From contig JBPOJB010000034.1 in assembly GCA_052034005.1 (NCBI GenBank), positions 55,650 to 119,649 of the forward strand: 64,000 bases of DNA. The letters run 5' to 3'. The notes beneath the pieces are model-generated. The model had not been told where the DNA came from. It saw only the letters and a program-made list of their open reading frames with translations, and did not search any database. Source of the DNA: JAAYDI01 sp052034005. Lineage in GTDB: Bacteria > Planctomycetota > Planctomycetia > Pirellulales > Pirellulaceae. This document shows, one piece after another, positions 15,637-24,875 of this stretch; within the stretch, counting starts at the first letter, position 1, and the number at the start of each line of letters is the position of its first letter. The position numbers and the translations under genes were made by a program.

Positions 15637-17133
15637 TTAATGGAACCCGCGGTCGTCTCGGCCGTCTGCCGCGATTGTACCGTCCGCCGACTGCAGGTGC
15701 GATCGCGACGCGGTAGAAGGAACCCCCGTGCATTCCGGCGTGCCGAACACCAACGCGGGCGGCCGGCCGACAGCCTCCTCGTGATCCGCGCGTCTCCACA
15801 CGCCGGCGATCGCCGTGCCGCACGCCGCGCACTTGTCGCCGTCCATCCGCACGGCGCGGATGAAAAAGCCCGCCCGCTCAATGACCGGTTGGCGGCAGCC
15901 GGGGCAGTAGGTGGTCTCGACGTCCTCCAGTTCCCGGACGTTGCCGATGTACACGTAGCGCAGCCCGCACTCCCGGGCCGCGTCGCGGGCCTGAAGGAGG
16001 ATGTCGACCGGGGTGGGCGGCAGGTGGGTCAGCTTGTGATCCGGATGGAAACGCGAGAAGTGCAAAGGGTAGTCCGGGCCGAGATGGGTCACCAGCCAGT
16101 CGCACATCCGCCGGATCATGTCCAGGCGGTCCGTGTAGGTCGGCACGACCAGGTTGGTGACTTCGAACCAGACTCCTTCGCGCTTGAGCGTCTCGAGCGT
16201 ATTGAGCACCGGCTCCAAGGTGCCGCTGTTGAGCTGCCGGTAGACATCCAGATCAAAACCCTTGAGATTCACATTGGCCGCGTCGATCACGCGGCACAGG
16301 TCCACCAGCGGCTCGGGGTTGATCGAGCCACAGGTGATCCAGAGGTTCTTGATGTTCCTGGCCCTGGCCCGCTGCGCCGTGTCGTACATGTACTCGTACC
16401 ACGCGATCGGTTCCGAGTAGGTGTAGGCGATCGTGTCGGCGCGGAGGAGTTCCGCCAACGCGACCACGTCCTCCGGGAACATGCTCACCCGCGCCGGGTC
16501 GATCTGCCGCATGCTCCGGACCGTTCCCGCGTCGAGCCGCTGGGATGGTCCGTACGGATCCTTGGTCTCGTCCGGCTTGGACTGCGAGATATCCCAGTTC
16601 TGGCAGTTCAGGCAGCGGTACACGCAGCCGGAGGTGGCGATCGAGAAGGACGCCGCGCCGGGCAGGAAATGAAAGAGCGGTTTCTTCTCGATCGGGTCGA
16701 GGTGGAATGCACAGGGGTTGCCGTAAGCCAGCGTGACGAGCGTGCCGTCCTTGTTGACGCGCGTGCGGCAGTGGCTGCGGTCCTCCGGCTCGAGCAGGCA
16801 CTGGTTGGGACACATCTTGCACTGGACGTTGCGACCCAGCTTCAGATAATGCCGCGCCTCGGTCGTCCAGCCACGCGCCTGCCACGCCTCCCAGAACTCG
16901 CCCTGCGGCGCATCGCCCGGGAACACATCGCCCAACGGCAACAGCCGGGCACGACGCACCGCGTAGCACACCACGCCGCCGCACGCCGCGACCGCCGCCA
17001 GCGTCCCGGCCGCCGATTTGAGGAACCTGCGACGCGAGCGGCCCGTATCCGTATCGGCACCCGCATCCGCCGGTCGGTCACCCGCCACGGCCCCTGGAGA
17101 CCGCGTCACGACCTGGTCCGCCTCCCGATCCAT
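15637..17133 (-). CDS. amrS: AmmeMemoRadiSam system radical SAM enzyme, with Tat signal
   Basis: This 498-residue radical SAM protein belongs to the AmmeMemoRadiSam system, whose reaction is unknown. The 4Fe-4S motif CVYRCLNC gives Cys170, Cys174 and Cys177. It is preceded by the family's second Cys cluster (CKMCPNQCLLEPEDRSHC) and followed by a C-terminal zinc-ribbon-like tail (YCPGCRQP and CAACGTA). Residues 33-39 (SRRRFLK) form a textbook twin-arginine motif before a hydrophobic stretch, so export of the folded protein is predicted, although SAM is a cytosolic cofactor. The ATG with GAGG 8 bp upstream is chosen; it overlaps the end of the upstream gene by 28 bp. The symbol amrS is a system name, not a proven homologue. 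Confidence 0.88.
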   Translation of the reverse strand: MDREADQVVTRSPGAVAGDRPADAGADTDTGRSRRRFLKSAAGTLAAVAACGGVVCYAVRRARLLPLGDVFPGDAPQGEFWEAWQARGWTTEARHYLKLGRNVQCKMCPNQCLLEPEDRSHCRTRVNKDGTLVTLAYGNPCAFHLDPIEKKPLFHFLPGAASFSIATSGCVYRCLNCQNWDISQSKPDETKDPYGPSQRLDAGTVRSMRQIDPARVSMFPEDVVALAELLRADTIAYTYSEPIAWYEYMYDTAQRARARNIKNLWITCGSINPEPLVDLCRVIDAANVNLKGFDLDVYRQLNSGTLEPVLNTLETLKREGVWFEVTNLVVPTYTDRLDMIRRMCDWLVTHLGPDYPLHFSRFHPDHKLTHLPPTPVDILLQARDAARECGLRYVYIGNVRELEDVETTYCPGCRQPVIERAGFFIRAVRMDGDKCAACGTAIAGVWRRADHEEAVGRPPALVFGTPECTGVPSTASRSHLQSADGTIAADGRDDRGFH

Positions 17134-17375
17134 CTCCATCGCCTCATCGCAAAATAAATGGTCACGCACGAATGCACTGCAAAGACGACCAGCAGCGGCC
17201 AGTCGAACAGCTTGTGGATCTTCAAGGCCGTCTGCGCGCTGAAGATCTTCGGATAGCCGGGCTCGTTGCAGAGCGAAAACCCGGTGATGATGAACAATAA
17301 CACCAACACGAACAGCAACCAACCGCTCACGCGGGCGGTCTTGACCAACCAGTACATCGCGGTCCTGCGGGCCAT
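17106..17375 (-). CDS. two-helix membrane protein, cytochrome-b-like
   Basis: The 89-residue protein has two transmembrane helices (VSGWLLFVLVLLFIITGFSL and WPLLVVFAVHSCVTIYFAM). The pattern IHKLFDWPLLVVFAVH, with two histidines spaced as in small b-type cytochrome or DUF4405-like domains, suggests heme binding or electron transfer across the membrane; this is inference. It has an AAGGA ribosome site and overlaps the radical SAM gene, so the two are translationally coupled. A role in delivering electrons to the Tat-targeted radical SAM protein would fit the arrangement. Confidence 0.7.
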   Translation of the reverse strand: MARRTAMYWLVKTARVSGWLLFVLVLLFIITGFSLCNEPGYPKIFSAQTALKIHKLFDWPLLVVFAVHSCVTIYFAMRRWRWIGRRTRS

Positions 17376-17437
17376 CGACGGGGATCCTTGTCAGGTGTTT
17401 CCAGCCTCACGCAACCATCGGCTCCACTTACGTTCTA

Positions 17438-19585
17438 TCATGCCGCGACGGCGCGCCACAGCACCGCGGCCGCCACCAGGTTGAGCCCGGCCGCCAGCAG
17501 ACAGACGGCGGTCACCCCCACCAACGGGATCAGCATCGTACTGACCAGCAGGGCGCCGAGCGCCGCGCCCAGGTAGTCGGCCGTATAGAGCCGCGAGGCG
17601 GTCACGGCCGCGCCGCGATAGTCGAGCTTGGCCGCCAGCGGGAAGACAAGCCCCGTCAGGAAGGCCACGCACAACGTGGCCACGTAAATCAAGCCCTGGC
17701 AGACCGCGATCCACGCGCCCACGGCCACCAACGCGTCCACCGCGACCAGTCCCGGCGGCACGCACGCCGCGATCACCGCCACCGCACCGGCCAACAGGAC
17801 CAGGGCGCGGCGGCCACAGCGGCCCAGCGCCCGGTTCATCACGTGCGAACCCAGCGCCAGGCCCAGCAGGAACATCGTCACGATCAGGCCGACGCGATGA
17901 TAGACCGACCCGAACAGGACCTGGAAACCCATCAGCAACACGACTTCCAGGGCGGAACCCGCGAAACCGGACGCGAATACCGTGTACGAGACCGGGCGCA
18001 ACCGGGCCAGCGCGACGACGACCACGACCAGCAGTACAACCTCCCAGGGCCCGAACCGCACGTCGAACTGCTGCATCCATCGGCGCAGGTGGTGGTAGTA
18101 CAGGATCGGGTTGAAGTCGCGGTTCACAGGCGCGTCGGCGTCGAGCGCGCGCGCCACGTCATCCATGCGGTCGGGCGCCAGCACCGCCTGCAGGTAATGC
18201 CGATCCAGCAGCCGGACCGGCACGGCGTGCGCCTCCAGACGCTCGGCGATCCGCGTCGTAAGCGGCTGGTCGGAGGCCAGGAAGCGAAGCCGCGTCGTGG
18301 GAATCACCAGCACGTTGGCGAACTGCTCAGCCAGCGTGTTGTGCACCACCGCGACGGAGCGCGCCAGATCGTCGCTGATCCGGTTCTCGTACCGCCCGAG
18401 CGCAAAACTCAGCACGCCGCCGGGGGCCAGACGCCGCTTCGCCTCCGCGAAGAACTCGCGCGTGAAGAAGCGGTTGAGCTGCGACGTCGTCGGGTCGGGC
18501 ATGTCGACCAGGATCACATCGTAACGGCGCTCCGTCTCGCGCAGGAAAAGCCGTCCATCCGTGTTGATCACATCGATCCGCGGGTCGTTCAGGCTGTCCG
18601 GAGAGAACTGGCGCGTGGCGGTCAGGACGAGCGGATCGAGTTCGACATAGTCGATGTGGGCCGCGTACTTGAGCAGCTCGCGGGCCGTGCCCGACACGCC
18701 GCCGGACAGCAACAGGACGCGCCGGGCGTCGGGCCGCTGGGCCATCGCATAGTGCACGCTCTCTTCCACGGCCTCCAGGTTGTGCGTCGTGAACCACACC
18801 GTGCCGTTCTCGAGGAAGTTGTACTGGTCGCCCGTGCGCGTCACGACCAGGCTCCCATAGGGCGAATGGCCCTGGAACACGACCGTCTGCGGCCGGTACA
18901 AGATGCGCGCCGTGTAGTCGTCGAGGTCCACCGCCACGAGCACCGCAAGACCGCACACACCGGTCACCGTCGACGCGACCGCCACGCCGCGATACCCCGA
19001 CCGCCAGGCCGCCCAAGCCGCGCCGACGAGGCTCACGGCGGCCGCCAGGTAGAGCGTCTGGAAATGGTCCAGCCAGCGGACCAACACGAAACTGAACACC
19101 ACGCCGGCGAGCACGCCGCCCACGCAGTCGAGGAAGTACACCCGGCCGATCCCCCGCGCCTCCCGGCCTGCCGACATCAACGCCGATGCCGAGACCAACA
19201 GGTAGCCCATCAGCAGACAGTAGGGCGCCAGGCACGCGACGCACACGATGACCGACTGCGTGACGCCCAGCGCCGCCCCGCGCAGAAACAGTTCATTTCG
19301 CAGCGTGCGCAGCAGGAACACGGCCACGATGGGCCAGGCGGCCACCGCGAGCTGCGCCGCCAGAAAGACCCCCAGCTCGCCGCGCAGCCGGCCGGAACAG
19401 GTGCCCAGTCGCGAGCCCAACCCGGTCAAGAGCAACCACGCGCCCAGCACCACTCCGAAAATCAACTCGTTGCCCGCCAAGACGCTCACCAACTCGCGCA
19501 TCAGCACCACTTGCGTGACGAACGCTGAATGGCCCAGCGCGATCACAACCGGCGCGAGCGGGGAACGTGGCAAATGGCGTCGCAC
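17438..19585 (-). CDS. membrane-embedded spermidine-synthase-like protein
   Basis: The 715-residue protein has a spermidine synthase (aminopropyltransferase/methyltransferase-fold) domain, residues about 230-430, set between an N-terminal bundle of about seven helices and a C-terminal bundle of similar size. The catalytic-type domain shows VLLLSGGVSGTARELLKY, VELDPLVLTATRQF, DVINTDGRLFLR and VILVDMPDPTTSQLNRFFT, with the Asp residues of the nucleotide-binding fold retained. Such fused proteins are often annotated as MFS/spermidine synthase, but few have a tested activity. Start codon is GTG. It lies 27 bp behind the Memo-AMMECR1 gene, in the same operon. Confidence 0.82.
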   Translation of the reverse strand: MRRHLPRSPLAPVVIALGHSAFVTQVVLMRELVSVLAGNELIFGVVLGAWLLLTGLGSRLGTCSGRLRGELGVFLAAQLAVAAWPIVAVFLLRTLRNELFLRGAALGVTQSVIVCVACLAPYCLLMGYLLVSASALMSAGREARGIGRVYFLDCVGGVLAGVVFSFVLVRWLDHFQTLYLAAAVSLVGAAWAAWRSGYRGVAVASTVTGVCGLAVLVAVDLDDYTARILYRPQTVVFQGHSPYGSLVVTRTGDQYNFLENGTVWFTTHNLEAVEESVHYAMAQRPDARRVLLLSGGVSGTARELLKYAAHIDYVELDPLVLTATRQFSPDSLNDPRIDVINTDGRLFLRETERRYDVILVDMPDPTTSQLNRFFTREFFAEAKRRLAPGGVLSFALGRYENRISDDLARSVAVVHNTLAEQFANVLVIPTTRLRFLASDQPLTTRIAERLEAHAVPVRLLDRHYLQAVLAPDRMDDVARALDADAPVNRDFNPILYYHHLRRWMQQFDVRFGPWEVVLLVVVVVALARLRPVSYTVFASGFAGSALEVVLLMGFQVLFGSVYHRVGLIVTMFLLGLALGSHVMNRALGRCGRRALVLLAGAVAVIAACVPPGLVAVDALVAVGAWIAVCQGLIYVATLCVAFLTGLVFPLAAKLDYRGAAVTASRLYTADYLGAALGALLVSTMLIPLVGVTAVCLLAAGLNLVAAAVLWRAVAA

Positions 19586-19612
19586 GGGATACCTGTCGTG
19601 ATTCTCACTTCC

Positions 19613-21250
19613 TCATCGCGCCGCGCCGGGCTGCTCCCTACTCGGCCCGTGCCGGCTCTCGTGAAACGCCTCGACCTGGTAGACGAGCACCTCGGCGTCC
19701 TGCGATTTCCAGCCGTCGGCCGGCAGTCCGGCCTTCTCGGCCAGGTGGTTCATGAACGTCTCCCGGTCCGGGATCTGTTCCCAGACCTGCGGCAGATACG
19801 TGGACTGGCGCTGTCCCACGCGCAGCACGACGCCGTCGATCTGCGGGCGCAGCCTGCTCAACAACTCCTCCGGCGACGCACACGCCAGCGGCTCGGGCAC
19901 GGTCAGGATGCTGACCTCGATGCTGATCGCGTCGAGTTCCGCCGGCTCGACCGGCCGGAACCGCCTGTCGCGCAGCGCGGCGCTGGCCGCGTTGTGCACG
20001 ACCGCCTTCACCAACGGCTCCTGCGGGAAGATGTGACCGATGCAACCTCGCAACTGGTCGCCGATCGTCAACGTGACGAAGCAGGCGCGCGGCGCGCCCA
20101 GCGGCGTCTCGAACTCGGCCGCGTCGGGCTCGCGAAGGGTCCCCGTGCGGACCGCGTCTTCCAGGCTCTGCCGGGCCAGCTCCAGAAGCTGCTGTTGGTC
20201 TGCGGGTGTCCACACGGCGGCGGGCGCATCTGCCGGCGCGGCCTCGGCGGCACCGTCCGGCACATAGAACGCGATGGCTGCATAGCCGACCACCCGCGCA
20301 CGGTCACCCGCGGTGTCGCTGCTGTTGCGGTACTCCAGCAGCTTTGCTTTCCAGCCTTGGCCGCGCGCGATGTGCATCAGCGTCAGGATGGGCAGCTTGC
20401 CGCACGCCTCCTGCTGCTCCATCCACGCGCAGTTCAATCGACAGATCGACTCGATACAGGTCCGGTCGAGATCGCGCGCCGTCTGGTCCGGGTGGAAATG
20501 GCTCAGATCAGAACTGGCGATCAACAGGGTCTGCTCATCGAGTCGCGCGGCCAGCTCCCGCGCGACCGCGCGGGGGTCCACGTCGCCAAAGACAATGGGC
20601 ACGAGCTGGAAGTCGGGGAGCGTTTTCTGCAAGAAAGGGACTTGCACTTCCAGCGCATGTTCCCAAGTGTCGGGCAGATCCTCGCCCGACGCGGGCAGCC
20701 GACGCGTCGATCGGCCGGCCCAGGGTGGCCGCCCCACATGACACGGCGGCCGGGACACGAACGGGTCCTGCCGGGCCAGCTCGTGCGTCCACTCCGCCAC
20801 CGGCACGCGACCCAACGGCGTCTCGTAGGCACTGGCATCCGTGACGAAGGCGCCTGAGAAGGCCGCGTAATGGCTCGGCGCCATCACGATCACCGTCCGC
20901 ACGTCCCGCCCGACCACCTGCTGGTAGCCCACGGCGGCGGTCGGGCCCGAATAGTCGTAACCGGCGTGCGGCACGACCAGGCCGCGCAGGCCGCCGATCG
21001 ATTCCGATTTCGCGGCCCGGAGCAGCTCGTCGATCCGATTGCTCAATTCCTCCCGGTCGGCTGGGTAGAACAGACCGGCGACCGCCGCCGGACGCACCGT
21101 CGCGGCCGGCTTCGACGCCGGCCGCGCACCCGGCGCCGGCACGCCGCGCGCGGCCTCCGGCGCCGCCGGACTCGTCGGCCCGCGCTGCGTGCACGCGCTC
21201 AGGCTCACCACAACCAGCAGCCCCAAGCAGGCAGTCGCGCGTGGCATCAT
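19613..21250 (-). CDS. Memo-AMMECR1 fusion lipoprotein (AmmeMemoRadiSam proteins B and A)
   Basis: The 545-residue protein joins two parts of the AmmeMemoRadiSam system that are usually separate. The N-terminal Memo domain (about residues 55-330) starts with AAVAGLFYPADREEL and contains LRGLVVPHAGYDYSGPTAA and LLIASSDLSHFHP, with the metal-site histidines. The AMMECR1 domain (about 355-530) contains GAPRACFVTLTIGDQLRGCIG. It opens with a lipoprotein signal, LLVVVSLSAC, with lipobox Cys20, so it should be anchored outside the cytoplasmic membrane. The start is the ATG 7 bp after GGAGGG; an ATG five codons upstream is weaker. First gene of the operon. Confidence 0.88.
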   Translation of the reverse strand: MMPRATACLGLLVVVSLSACTQRGPTSPAAPEAARGVPAPGARPASKPAATVRPAAVAGLFYPADREELSNRIDELLRAAKSESIGGLRGLVVPHAGYDYSGPTAAVGYQQVVGRDVRTVIVMAPSHYAAFSGAFVTDASAYETPLGRVPVAEWTHELARQDPFVSRPPCHVGRPPWAGRSTRRLPASGEDLPDTWEHALEVQVPFLQKTLPDFQLVPIVFGDVDPRAVARELAARLDEQTLLIASSDLSHFHPDQTARDLDRTCIESICRLNCAWMEQQEACGKLPILTLMHIARGQGWKAKLLEYRNSSDTAGDRARVVGYAAIAFYVPDGAAEAAPADAPAAVWTPADQQQLLELARQSLEDAVRTGTLREPDAAEFETPLGAPRACFVTLTIGDQLRGCIGHIFPQEPLVKAVVHNAASAALRDRRFRPVEPAELDAISIEVSILTVPEPLACASPEELLSRLRPQIDGVVLRVGQRQSTYLPQVWEQIPDRETFMNHLAEKAGLPADGWKSQDAEVLVYQVEAFHESRHGPSREQPGAAR

Positions 21251-21410
21251 CGGATCGCCCTCCATGCCAGGTCCGGTTCAGTGTACGACATCGGCGCCCC
21301 GTTGAGCAACCGTAGAGCGCGGAGCCGGATCGAATCATGACACGCGAAGCCCGACGATCGGCCCTCGCCAGTGCGCCGATGTGAAACGGTCGCGCCGCAC
21401 CGGGCGCAGG

Positions 21411-22817
21411 CTACGTAGAACGGCAAATCTCCGACACCTGCACATGAGGCGGACAGATGAGATCGCCTTCGCTGCCGGTGCCGACGCGCGAGCAGGTGAT
21501 CAGGTTGCCCTGGCCCGGCCCAGCCCAGTGGATGGCGGCGCGCATGCGTGGCGGCTGGCGGGCGTCGAGGATCGTGCAGCCGCTGATGAGCGTGTCGCTG
21601 CAGTCCTGCAGAAACACACCGCAGGGGGTCGGGTTGAGCACCTGGGTGCCCGAGAGGTTCACGCGGCGGCAGCGGACCAGTTCGATCAGGCCCTCCCGCT
21701 GGATCGGCGCGGCGCCTTCGACCGTATGGCGGCCCGCCTCCGCATCCTCAATCAGCAGCCCCGTGATGTTGCAGTTCTGGCAGTCGACGAAGCGGATGCC
21801 GGTGGCCAGCTCCCGCGTCCCGTAATCGGGATTGTGGCCGATGCAGTTGTCGCCCAGCACGATATTGCTCGACCGCTCGACCAGCACATTGCGATAGTGG
21901 CCGCTGTAGAGATAGTTGCCGGTGATGGTGAACCCGCGCGCGGACGTCAAGTGGACGCCCACGTTCTGACTGCCGATCAGGTTCCCGCTGACGGCCCACA
22001 TGCCCGTGCGATGGTCGCCGGCGTCCGCATGGCCGATGAAGCGGAGATTGGCGCCGCCCGGGCTATAGGTCGACTGGATCGTATTGCCGGCGATCGTCCC
22101 TTCGCGGACCGAGCCGCGCTGGCCCACCTCCACGTAGATTTCAGCCGCGCACACATCGTCCGCCTGCGGCAACTGATGCGTCTCGTTGTTGTTGTATTCG
22201 ATGTCGTTCCCAGTGATCTGCAGGTTGCGCACCTCGCTGTTCTCGATGCGAATGCCGCCCAGTCGGCAGTAACTGATGTGGGAACCGGTGATGATTGCCT
22301 GGTGCAGGTTGACCTGGTCCAAGTGGATGCCGATACCGGTGTTGTGATAGATGTGGCACTGGCTGACGATCACGTTACGTGCCCGGCCGGTGATCTGCAC
22401 CGCCGTACGGACGTGGCGGATCAGCAGGCGGGTGAGCACCGGCTGCATGACCCCTTCCAGGCGGACGCCGTCCGACTCCTCGTGATGGCCTTCGATCTCC
22501 AGCGCGTCGAGCGTCGGCATGCGTTCCGCTTGCCAGACGGCGGGTGCGAAGCTCAGCGGGTCGGCGCTCTTGTCGTGCGTCCCGACCAGCAGCAGGGCAG
22601 GGCCCGGGCCGTGCATCTCCAACTTGGCGACCCCCCCGCAGCCGCGGACCGCCAGGCGCCCGTGCCGAGCCAGCTCGACGCGCACGGTGCGCGTCAGGCG
22701 GTAGTTGCCGCGCGGGAACTCCAGCACTCCGTCACCGGCCTGGATCGCATGTTCGATCGCCCGCGTGTCATCCACGCAGCCGTCTCCGGCCGCGCCGAAA
22801 TTGCGCACGTTGCTCAT
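21411..22817 (-). CDS. right-handed beta-helix protein, pectate-lyase-3-like
   Basis: The 468-residue protein opens with VRNFGAAGDGCVDDTRAIEHAI, the signature of the pectate lyase superfamily/phage-tailspike type beta-helix. Many parallel beta-helix coils follow (NVIVSQCHIYHNTGIGI, NLQITGNDIEYN, FTITGNYLYSG, NIVLGDNCIGHN). Such proteins usually bind or cleave polysaccharides. No signal peptide is seen with the chosen start, which is supported by GAGGG 5 bp upstream; an ATG four codons earlier overlaps the stop of the preceding gene as ATGA but lacks a ribosome site. It is coupled to the GH29 gene. Catalytic residues cannot be assigned. Confidence 0.75.
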   Translation of the reverse strand: MSNVRNFGAAGDGCVDDTRAIEHAIQAGDGVLEFPRGNYRLTRTVRVELARHGRLAVRGCGGVAKLEMHGPGPALLLVGTHDKSADPLSFAPAVWQAERMPTLDALEIEGHHEESDGVRLEGVMQPVLTRLLIRHVRTAVQITGRARNVIVSQCHIYHNTGIGIHLDQVNLHQAIITGSHISYCRLGGIRIENSEVRNLQITGNDIEYNNNETHQLPQADDVCAAEIYVEVGQRGSVREGTIAGNTIQSTYSPGGANLRFIGHADAGDHRTGMWAVSGNLIGSQNVGVHLTSARGFTITGNYLYSGHYRNVLVERSSNIVLGDNCIGHNPDYGTRELATGIRFVDCQNCNITGLLIEDAEAGRHTVEGAAPIQREGLIELVRCRRVNLSGTQVLNPTPCGVFLQDCSDTLISGCTILDARQPPRMRAAIHWAGPGQGNLITCSRVGTGSEGDLICPPHVQVSEICRST

Positions 22818-22825
22818 CGCGTCCC

Positions 22826-24559
22826 TCATTCCGCGAACAGCGAGAACTCCCAGATCGTCGGGCCGTCCGCGGCCTCCGTGATGTTCAGGCGCACGCGCTG
22901 GGCCGTGACCGGCGCAAACCGGCCGACACCGCGCGCTCCCAGCTTCTCGCCCTGGAAGCAGGTCTTCCACTGCTCGTCCTGCCAGTATTCGATCGCGAAC
23001 TTGCGGATGCGTCGCAGTTCGGGGAAAGCCTGCCGGATGCCGAAGCGGCTGAACGTCACCGGTCGGCCGAGGTCCAGTTCGAGCCACGCGGACGTAACGC
23101 CGCTGTCGGTGGCCCACCGTGTGTCGTCCCGCTGATCCACGGCTTTGTCCGGTCCGAATTCGGCCATCTGCTGGTAGACATTCGAGGCGGTGGCCTGGGC
23201 GCCGGTCGTGAGCGATGCCGGGCCCATCATGTCCATGGGCACGTCGGCCGCGGGCAAGTCCATCGCCGTGCCGTCCAATTCGAGCACGACGATCGTGTCG
23301 ATCGGCTGCCGGTCCGACTCGGCGACCGAGACCTTCAGGCCGTCGGCCGACTGGCTGACCTGCGCTTCACCGCCTCCGAGCAGGTAGGCGCGCAGCACTT
23401 TGCGGGGGATCGCTGGTAGTGTCAATACATCGTCAACCCACTCGCAGATGTGAACGTAGACGGTCCGGCCCTTGCGTGTCGAGACGCCATACTCGCCGGG
23501 CTTGAACGGCCCGCCGCGCGTGCCCCGGATGCTCTCGCCGTATGTGGACAGCCACGCTCCCATCTCCTTCAGCAAGTCGGCCTGCTCCGGCGCGATCTCT
23601 CCCAGCGGCGTCGGGCCGACATTCAACAGCATGTTGCCGTCGCCGCCGGCGCACCGGATGAGCATCTCCAGGCACTGTTCGAGCGACTTCACGCCGTCGT
23701 CGGGGCCGCCCCACGCCCACTGCCCCTTGCGCGAGGTGGTCATGCAGGCCTCCCACGGCCGCTGATCGTCGTACGAACCGACGGTCTGCTCGGGCGTGTA
23801 ATAGTCCGCCTGGGGCGACAAGATCTGACGGTCGGAATTGCCGGGCCCCAGATCCAGTCGGTTATTGACCACGATCTGCGGCTGGAGCGACTGGACAATC
23901 CCGTAAGTCTCCGCCTGCGCGTACATCGGCACACCCCCGTCCCAGTCGAACCACAGCAGATCGATGCGGCCGAAACGGGTCAGCAGTTCGCGCAGCTCCG
24001 CCTGCATCCGCTGCAGGAACTCGGCATTCCGCTCGGTGCGGAAGTCCGCGTCCCGCCAGTCCATGGGCGAGAAGTACCAGCCGACGCGGATGCCCCGGGC
24101 CCGCGCCGCCTCGGCCAGCTCCGCGCAGATGTCGCGCTGGAACGGCGTGCGGGAGATGTTGTAGTCGCTGGCCTGCGAATGCCAGAGCAGGAACCCATCG
24201 CAGTGCTTGGCGGTTAACACCATGTACTTGGCGCCGGCCGCCTCGGCAATCTCGACCCACTCGGCGGCGTTGAACTTCGTGGGGTTGAACTCCCGGTAGA
24301 GGCCGTCGTACACATCGGCCGGGATCTCGCCGCGGTTCGGGCAGGCGGGATTCGTGTTGGCGCGCGACCAGCTGATTTCCGTACCCCGCAGACTCACCGG
24401 CCCCCAATGGATGAACATCCCGAAGCGCGCCTCGGCCCACCATTGCAGACGCTCCGGGTACGGGCGCGGCGCGGCCGCGGGTTCGGGTTCGGGTTCGGCG
24501 GCCTGAAGCAGCAGGCTGCCCCAGAGAATGCTCACCAGGAAGCTGCAGCGGAGCGTCAT
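22826..24559 (-). CDS. secreted alpha-L-fucosidase (GH29) with C-terminal F5/8-type domain
   Basis: GH29 enzymes release alpha-L-fucose by a retaining mechanism. The 577-residue protein has a signal peptide (FLVSILWGSLLLQAAE), a Glu-Pro repeat linker, and the catalytic barrel: WWAEARFGMFIHWGP, YMVLTAKHCDGFLLWHS, and DLLWFDWDGG with the expected nucleophile Asp205. After a small beta domain come about 150 residues of F5/8 type C (CBM32-like) sequence (ASNVYQQMAEFGPDKAVD, WLELDLGRPVTFSRFGI). The start is set by GAAGGTG 5 bp upstream; the longer frame adds a non-signal-like stretch. It is likely co-transcribed with the beta-helix gene and is functionally consistent with the fucose-isomerase-like gene at 5617. 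Confidence 0.9.
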   Translation of the reverse strand: MTLRCSFLVSILWGSLLLQAAEPEPEPAAAPRPYPERLQWWAEARFGMFIHWGPVSLRGTEISWSRANTNPACPNRGEIPADVYDGLYREFNPTKFNAAEWVEIAEAAGAKYMVLTAKHCDGFLLWHSQASDYNISRTPFQRDICAELAEAARARGIRVGWYFSPMDWRDADFRTERNAEFLQRMQAELRELLTRFGRIDLLWFDWDGGVPMYAQAETYGIVQSLQPQIVVNNRLDLGPGNSDRQILSPQADYYTPEQTVGSYDDQRPWEACMTTSRKGQWAWGGPDDGVKSLEQCLEMLIRCAGGDGNMLLNVGPTPLGEIAPEQADLLKEMGAWLSTYGESIRGTRGGPFKPGEYGVSTRKGRTVYVHICEWVDDVLTLPAIPRKVLRAYLLGGGEAQVSQSADGLKVSVAESDRQPIDTIVVLELDGTAMDLPAADVPMDMMGPASLTTGAQATASNVYQQMAEFGPDKAVDQRDDTRWATDSGVTSAWLELDLGRPVTFSRFGIRQAFPELRRIRKFAIEYWQDEQWKTCFQGEKLGARGVGRFAPVTAQRVRLNITEAADGPTIWEFSLFAE

Positions 24560-24716
24560 AAGGCACCTTCGAATTGTGGACTCGTAGGGACGGAGACTGC
24601 ACGGCCGAGCGCACGCGACCACTCACTGGTATCCCGCCCTCTGCGCGCCGTGTCAATCCCCGACCGGCCCGCTCGGCCATTGCCCAACCGCGCGCAGCGC
24701 GACGGCGCACCGGTTG

Positions 24717-24725
24717 TGATATAGT
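24717..24725 (+). promoter_or_regulatory. candidate extended -10 promoter element
   Basis: TGATATAGT matches an extended -10 element (TGnTATAAT with one change) in the 316-bp divergent spacer 24560-24875, pointing to the PAS kinase gene with a leader of about 145 nt. No -35 is evident, and nothing else was recognised in this spacer. Confidence 0.3.
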
Positions 24726-24875
24726 GATGGCAGGCGCAAAAGGCCCTGCCCGAGCCGCACGCGGCTGGAATGAGTCAACGGAAGGCAGTCATCGGAAACC
24801 GGACCGGGTGCGCGGACGGACGGACCGCTAGGCGGTCTGCCGTGTCGTCCGGTCGGCGGCGCCGAAAGGAGTTCC

